Source: Odiellus spinosus (Eukaryota > Arthropoda > Arachnida > Opiliones > Phalangiidae). From it: DNA of 64,000 bases. The position numbers were made by a program, and so were the translations under genes. This document shows, one piece after another, positions 57,641 to 64,000 of the stretch. The DNA is taken from assembly GCA_963920705.1 (NCBI GenBank), contig OY987227.1, forward strand, positions 28,315,935 to 28,379,934, read 5' to 3'. Under the pieces are notes generated by a model. That model saw only the letters and a list, made by a program, of their open reading frames with translations. It did not search any database and was not told the DNA's origin. Positions within the stretch are counted from its first letter, which is position 1. The number at the start of each line of letters is the position of its first letter.

Positions 57641-58316
57641 ATTCCCTACTTAGAACACTGACTAGGGTATAAAAACTATGATAACAAATAGATATTGGGC
57701 GAAACTTAGTCCTATTTTTTCCAAATACATCCTAATTTGAATATTCCCAACTCAATGACTCAAGTTCTTTTAGTTCACGTTGTACTGGACAGGGATAAAA
57801 ACAAAATGGCCTCAAGATTTGATATGTTGAAGCCATTTACAGATGCAGGAGGTTAATTTAATATTCAAATTCTATTGATAATTCTCAATTTAATCGTTCT
57901 AAAACGTGGTACAAAATATTAAATATAATTCCAAGAACAGATTAAAGCTCCTAAGAATCTTAGCTTTAGCCTTTAGTACCATCCTCGCTTACTTTATCGT
58001 AGAACGGCGTCTGCTTATCGATTCTTGGAACTGGACATTTAGGCGCCGGGTCATTTGAGTGCCGGTATATTTGGGAAAATTTGGGCGCCATACGAACTCG
58101 CGAGATTCAAACCTGTTATAGTGGTGAGACTGGACCTTATCGTTGGTGCCAGAACCAGAATCAACTGTAGGCACTGTTTACCATAGCGAAATCACGCGAC
58201 TTTATTGATGACGTAGTATTACGCGAAATTTTATTTTAAAAAGGTAAATTTCCGGAGCAAAAATGAATTTTTTTTTTTTTTTTTTTTTTATCATTTTCCC
58301 ATCGCTCTTAAAAATC
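57641..58316. other. Non-coding stretch
   Basis: No gene recognised. A family M motif (GATGACGTAGTATTACGCG) lies at 58,207 and a poly-T run at about 58,268-58,289. Confidence 0.35.
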
Positions 58317-58495
58317 AGGAGGTCCGGGATTTGGAGAAGATATTTCTAATTATTTTATCTTTATTCGTAATTTGAAATTATCCGTGGGAAATCTATGATA
58401 AATCCAATGTAATCGCGAATATTTAACCGAATATTATTAATGATTAATAAATTAATCAAATATTTGTGGATTATCTTGTCCAAACCTTGACTTCT
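58317..58495 (+). mobile_element. MITE family D, copy 4
   Basis: About 179 bp, same orientation as copy 1 at 36,902. Left end AGGTCCGGGATTTGG, right end CCAAACCTTGACTTCT, interior ATCTATGATAAATCCAATGT and TCAAATATTTGTGGATTATC. Uninterrupted by family A. Non-coding. Confidence 0.7.
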
Positions 58496-59632
58496 ATAAA
58501 AATCAAATACTATAGCTACTACATCATGATGAAATTAAAAAGCCACGCAAGATTCGCTCGTTTGGAGTAGCTAAAAATAATTGGGACGCTCCGCTGTGGT
58601 CTATACTAGTAAATATAGACACGGGTCTATAAGAACTCCTTGTTGTTGTTCGTACGAGTGTGTCGATACTTTTTCAACGCGTTCTTTCGGGGTTCCTTTC
58701 GTTAGCGTCCAAATTCGTTTCGCGTTGCCCGCCTCATTCCTCTATACGTCTCCAAGCCCTCTTCTCCGATTATTTGTAGTCAATATTAATCTCCCTACGT
58801 CTTCTCCCCGATAGAGTCGTATTCGGTCTTGATTTATTTTGGCAATCCTACGATTCTTTCGGTCCTAGCATTTCCTAGATAACTCACGTTTTTTAGAAGA
58901 TATTAGTAACATAATTTAATTCGACAAACTGAAGGTTTAAAATGCTCTTCCTAAAAACCTTCGAGTAATTTAAAGATGTGGTAATGTAAAAATTAATCTT
59001 TAGGCCTTTATATTCTTCTATAACTAGGGTTAGGCGTGTGGATACATTTTAACCATTTGATAAGGCGCTGCAAAAAATTAAACTAACATAAAAATATAAT
59101 AATCGTACGCCATTTGCGATTAAAAATAATCATTTAAATGAAAGTCGTCAATATAACTCCTGTAAAAGTGTTCGAACCCTCGCGCTCTGATACTCAGAGA
59201 GAAGCTGCCATTTAGGGGATATTCTATCCCATTATTTTTCAATTGGCCTCCTGTAAATGTGTTTCAACCCCTCGACATCGGTGTTCGTAGAAGATAGAGA
59301 GATGATGTCATAGGGGTGAAATCTCAAAGCTAGTTTTTCACTGGGCGGAAAAATCCTCGGAAAAAGGAGGACAGAAGAGGGAAAAGTTAAAAAAAAATTG
59401 CCTTTTCGGAAAAATCTCGTAATGAGAGCTGTTTCTATTTCAGTGTTTTGAGTCTCACTACCTTTGTGGCTTTGGAGGCGGTTCGGAACGTGTTGTTTTA
59501 GCGGGTTTAGCCTTTTTTTTTCGTTTTTAAAAAATTCCCTTTTTCTAAGAAAATATTTTCATTAATTTTCTTTTAGAAACATTCGACATTTGGACTTATC
59601 TTCGAATAAGTTAACTCAAATGAAAAATAATA
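58496..59632. other. Non-coding stretch
   Basis: No gene recognised. The open frame 58,581-58,814 has no motif. Two phrases around CTCCTGTAAAWGTGTTYRAACCC (59,157 and 59,249) form a loose ~90-bp tandem pair. Confidence 0.4.
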
Positions 59633-59691
59633 AAAAGGAGGCTATTTTACGAAAACTCATAACATGAGTTTTCGTAAAATAGCCTCCTTTT
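59633..59691. repeat. Perfect hairpin, 28-bp arms, 3-nt loop
   Basis: The left arm 59,633-59,660 contains GGAGGCTATTTTACGAAAAC; the right arm 59,664-59,691 is its exact inverse; the loop is AAC. Surrounding sequence (AACTCAAATGAAAAATAAT to the left, TATTCAAATGAAAAATAGTC to the right) is in direct, not inverted, relation. Nearby GATATGAATTCCGAGCT (59,812) links the region to composite repeat O. It could be a fold-back element centre or a hairpin RNA source; no expression evidence exists. Confidence 0.9.
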
Positions 59692-60296
59692 AATTATCAT
59701 ACTACCATGACAAAAATTAAATTATCTATTCAAATGAAAAATAGTCTATTTTTAATCAAACAAATAATATACATCAGAATTTAGTAGATTTTACCCAATT
59801 AATAAAAATGATATGAATTCCGAGCTTTAAACATGGTTGCGTAACTGACTTTGTATTCAAGATTACCAAAGGCTGTGGTTAATTACCTAATTTATTACTC
59901 GGTGTATAGTGATTAAAACCCCACTCTGTCATTCAGTAATTAACTCTTTATTAGTATATAATTTAGTACGTAAAAAAATAGTTATCTTGTACAAACAGTT
60001 AATTTTTAATTAGAGCCAAAGATCCAAGAAGAGCTGCCTTTTTAGAGATGTAGGAGCCAATCAGGGGTCGTTATTGTGGACTAGTGGGGCGACCTCTTTT
60101 CCTGACATGAGAGGCGTAGCTAGAAGTCTATCCTATAAATATAGAACTCGAGATCAGTTTTAATTAATGACTTTTTGCAAAATATATAATTAAAAATGGA
60201 TAATGAAGACGATTAACTCGAAAATAATGAAGCAATGAAGTTTTAAAACATTAATTTATAATGTTATGATTTGAATTTAAAAACTCGGGTTATTAA
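59692..60296. other. Non-coding stretch
   Basis: No gene recognised; AT-rich. Confidence 0.35.
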
Positions 60297-60400
60297 AGGG
60301 AGAATGCAACTTAACAAGTTTTTATCGATTCCTTATCGTTTAAATAGGCATAATCCACCACAGAAATAAATTTAAAACTTACCCGAGATAGTTTTACTTT
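60297..60400 (+). repeat. Left part of a family G element
   Basis: TTAA at 60,293-60,296 is followed by AGGGAGAATGCAACTTAACA, then ATCGATTCCTTATCGTTTAA and AATAAATTTAAAACTTACCC, which match the family G relative at 33,660. A matching right end was not found, so the element is truncated or degraded. Confidence 0.6.
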
Positions 60401-60620
60401 TTCGTGTGACGTATAGTCTTTGTATGATCTTTTATACCACTAAAATTAGAATCGAAGCCTTACATCGTGTTTTTAGCTAGTGAAACCGCGGCGCGATTGA
60501 ACGCTAGTGATTAACCAACGTCTCGTTTGGTGGTAGCGATAGTACCGGCCATTTTAGTTTCAAATTTTAGTTGCTGCGTGTACCGAAACCATACGAATGC
60601 CAAAACATTGCTTTTTTTAA

Positions 60621-60867
60621 AGGGTAAAGGAAGAAAGTTTTGAAAAAACTGTCCATACTGAGTATATCACTCTAAACGCAAAAAGATCCCACTTTTTAAT
60701 TTTCGTTTGAGAGCGGAAACTGATATTGAGTAACTTCAGATATCCATTGACTCAGATATTTTAATCTCGGATAAATTGTGACGCTAACTATAGATCGTGA
60801 TGCTTAGGAAAAAATGTCGATAGCGTAACGTGAAGACAATTAATCATAAAATTTCTTCCTTTACCCT
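60621..60867 (+). mobile_element. TTAA-flanked MITE with AGGGTAAAGGAAGAA ends
   Basis: A 247-bp element with perfect 15-bp ends AGGGTAAAGGAAGAA/TTCTTCCTTTACCCT, flanked on both sides by TTAA (60,617-60,620 and 60,868-60,871). The end sequence is related to but distinct from family G. TTAA duplication suggests a piggyBac-type (or Kolobok-type) mover. Non-coding. Confidence 0.88.
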
Positions 60868-63800
60868 TTAACCGAATCAAATCGATAAAAGCGAATACAG
60901 ACTTCGTGGCAACAATCTATACTGGCAACGTTTTCATCTAAATGCTAAAATCTGATCTGACCCTCTATTTACTATTTCACCGTCAACAACTATAGACTGT
61001 TTCGTCGAGATTTGGCGGGAGTTACAAATCTATGATTTGTTTACTTAGATATAAGAGGGAGCCTAGCTCGAATAGCGTGATAAGCCTTGATGTATCACCA
61101 TATATATAAGACTATTTGTATTTGACAATTAAGATTTACTAACTGCCCCTTCGGTCCTAGAAAGGTTGACCCTTAAACCTTATAAATTTCTATTGGATCG
61201 TAAAGGGAAACTTGGAGCTAAAAATGGAACGGCTTTTGAATTTATTTTTCCGAATCGATTTGTTTCGAATTGTCGGAACTGCTTCGGGAACCAGTTTCGG
61301 CTGGTTTCAACAACCGATAGATGAAGCTACGATAAATCGATTCATAAAGATAACGCGTGAACACGTGATTCTTAAAACCATTAGCGTTGATTTGATTATC
61401 AGTTTGATATTATGTGATTTCCCAAAGTAAACTTCTGATTGGCTGATATCCCCTTTTCTTCATGACGCAAGATCACGAGATAGGGGACGGGGGGGGGGGG
61501 CTAAAACACTAACTTTAAACCTTTAAACAACACTTTGACCCAGTTTGCGTATCTTTTTATTGGTTAAAATTATGTTAGGTTCGTGTAATAAATATGAAAG
61601 GGCGGAAAATTCGTTATATTATTCACGATCAGCGTTATATTTTTAAACACTCGAAACTAAACTAGGTTAGGTGTTGAAATTCCGTTATAGCTGCCGCGCG
61701 AAATAGAATTTCTATAACTAGGTAAATATACTCTGAATAGATTTTAAAGTTGGAAAGTTTTGGGTCGCGGGATGAATCTAAAACGTTGGATTTCGCGGAA
61801 GAAGCCGGGAGAAGAGACTGATACGGTACTTGGCCGTATTTGTGTCGGCTATTTCCCGGCGGTCTATCCGGTTGCTAAGCGACGCTCTTTCTGCCTTTCA
61901 AGCGTTCGCTTTTTATCCGCTCGTCGTTGGCGGGTCGGATCGGTCCATTGGAAAAGGGTGAAACTTTTTCCACGGAAAAAATATTCTGAGGAGAAACAGA
62001 TTTAACCAAATAAAGGGGGTAAAAGGTGGCTAATTTTCGCGGGAGCATTTTCGATTCGTAAAATTTTGTTTTAAATAATTTACGCTGAGAAAGGTTAATT
62101 TTCCTCGGGGAGCTCGGGTGTACAAAATCTTTGAACTCTTTGCTCTACCAAAGCTGAACTCGCGAGAGTTAGAACTTATTATTATAATTTCCGAGGTGTG
62201 CAAACGTCTCTCTTTTCAATATTTCCTCCGCGCTCATTCGCCGTAGCGGCGACTATTAGAAGGAACGCGTGCTTAAAATTAAAGCAACGTTCTTTGCAGG
62301 CTGATTTGTACTTTGTAATAGCGTATATCATGGATTAGAATCCACCTTGCTGCAAAATAATACTAGCTTTTAAGATTTTAATTTTATTAATATACCCAAA
62401 TCAATTAACGTGTTTTTTTTTATGCAGTATAAGCGTGATACGCACGCATTTAGTATATATAATTTAACCAAATATTTAAAAAATTCCTTCGTAATATATA
62501 TCAACAAAAGTCTATTTAATTATTCCACAAAAGTAAACATCGCCTCGTAGTTTAATGCTATCAGAAAAGGGACAGATAAACGTACTAGCCCATCACTTAA
62601 AACTACTAAAAAAAAGCTCGTTAAGTGGGCCTAAGGAATAAAATTGTTTTTGGCGTATCATTCACTAATATCATAGATATTGAATGAATAAATGTTTTAT
62701 TGAAGTGATCCACGTAACCCTATCGATCGACTGAAGGTTTTTTCATTCAATACCATGTCGATGTCGGAATAAAAGTTTAATATCAACTAGGTTCTTCAGC
62801 ATAGTATATAACTTTAGGATTTATGAATAAATAACAAAAAATTAAGAACACTGCGCAGTAGGGAGTTTTCGGTTTGAAAACCTTTTCTTAATAATTTACT
62901 TTATATGATTCTCATATATATTCGATAAGAAAATTCGTTTTTACTGTTCCTTTTAAAAACTAGCGAATGTAATATATACCTTGAAAGCTGATCTGACTCT
63001 AGACAGAGGGGCTAACCACTTCAATCAGGTGTACAAGTAGAGAGAAATATATTTGCATATTTTTGAAAATCACGAAATCGCTAAGAAATATTTGAAATAT
63101 TAAAAATCGGTAAGAAATATCGGAATATTAAGGGAAATCGTAAGAGAAATATTAGTAATCGGAGGAAATCATAAGAAATCCGAAATCTGATGTACATTTT
63201 TTATGAAGTGGCTAGCCCCTCGCTGTACGAAGACAGGCATTTTATTGAAAACTACTCGGAAAGCAAGCGCTGTCAATACAAATATACAATAGTATAAATA
63301 ATCAAATATTAAAGGGATAATAAAGACGGAAAATAATTGAAAACAAACAGAATTAATCAATTTTTGATTTACTCTAAAAGTAATTTTAACCCATTCATGG
63401 ACAATTTCAAAATCTATTTAAATCTGTGTCTCCCACTAATCAGCGAAAGCGCGCCTGGAGTCCTCTCCAGAATAATTGTTTAATAAGTTTTAAAACCCCA
63501 AAAATGGCGCTCTCCTCGCCTGATTGGACGGAGGAAAACCTTCGACGTGATTTTATACTCTTCGTGTCGAACCTAAGCGTATACTTTCTATTAAAACCTG
63601 GAAAAATTGAGCAAATTCACATCGTTAATTTCTGACCTGGCGCATTTAATAAAATTGCGAGTTACGACGTAATGATTCGCGAGAAAAAGGATTGAGAGGC
63701 GAAAACAGCGAAAAGAAGCGTATAAATTAAGAAGAGCGACTTCGAGATGAAGGCGGGAAAAGAAAAAAAGTAGATTTTGTAATCTCTTCGGGCATTCATT

Positions 63801-64000
63801 GTTGGAAAAGAACGGGGAGGAGTCGGGTTTTTGAAATTCGTCTTCCCACACGTACCGTATCATCGAAGGCGCGTCGCTCCAAAGAACTCGAGTAAAAATC
63901 TCCGTATCTTGTATATGGGAAAGATTTTTAGTCGTTAGCTTAAGTAGAGTTTGGAACTCCGCTTGGAGAGTGAGAATCTTTTCTACGTAACGCGCTTAAA
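60868..64000. other. Non-coding stretch to the window end
   Basis: No gene recognised in about 3.1 kb. A left end of element N lies at 61,198-61,245 (GGAAACTTGGAGCTAAAAATGG), a fragment of family F at 62,117-62,173 (CAAAGCTGAACTCGCGAGAGTT), and a G run at 61,490-61,500. Short frames at 61,760-62,005 and 63,426-63,635 have no motif. AGAAATATYGGAATATTA-type phrases near 63,080-63,180 are loosely repetitive. Confidence 0.4.

Overview
This 64 kb window is nuclear DNA from a non-model invertebrate animal. The genes are split by GT-AG introns and encode metazoan families (a TMEM179-type membrane protein and a myristoylated globin). The DNA is AT-rich but keeps many CpG dinucleotides. A short (AACCT)n tract, the repeat of arthropod-type TTAGG telomeres, lies in one intron. 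I think an arthropod is most likely, but the phylum is an inference. There is nothing prokaryotic or viral that I can support.

Gene-bearing part (about 3.4-21.4 kb). Three genes can be assembled exon by exon with matching intron phases. (1) 3402-7001, + strand: the C-terminal 423 residues of an adenylate-forming acyl-CoA ligase of the 4-coumarate-CoA ligase/luciferase type; its N-terminal exons are not recognised in the window. (2) 12489-10919, - strand: a complete four-exon, 238-residue TMEM179 homologue with four membrane segments. (3) 21353-18287, - strand: a complete three-exon, 199-residue globin with an N-myristoylation motif, both haem histidines and introns at the classical B12.2 and G7.0 positions. 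It looks like a membrane-anchored globin X. The three genes do not form an evident pathway.

Repeat-rich part (about 21.4-64 kb). I recognise no complete gene here. The space is filled by short non-autonomous DNA transposons (MITEs) with terminal inverted repeats. Family A has eight copies, one of them shrunk to 79 bp, with 7-8 bp target duplications. Other families are B (three copies), C (two), L (one), D (at least four, two of them split by family A), and two TTAA-flanked types. Five tandem arrays occur in the window: 31/33 bp at 4.1 kb (inside a ligase intron), 46 bp at 25.7 kb, 21/22 bp at 35.6 kb, 31 bp at 51.7 kb and 33 bp at 55.8 kb. A perfect 28-bp hairpin lies at 59.6 kb. One GC-rich patch at 56.65-57.6 kb has the look of a promoter plus a short first coding exon on the - strand.

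I see no new multi-gene system. The most interesting items are the globin, a frame-breaking candidate exon in TMEM179, and the young MITE families with their nested insertions. All family calls are from reading motifs; no database search was run.
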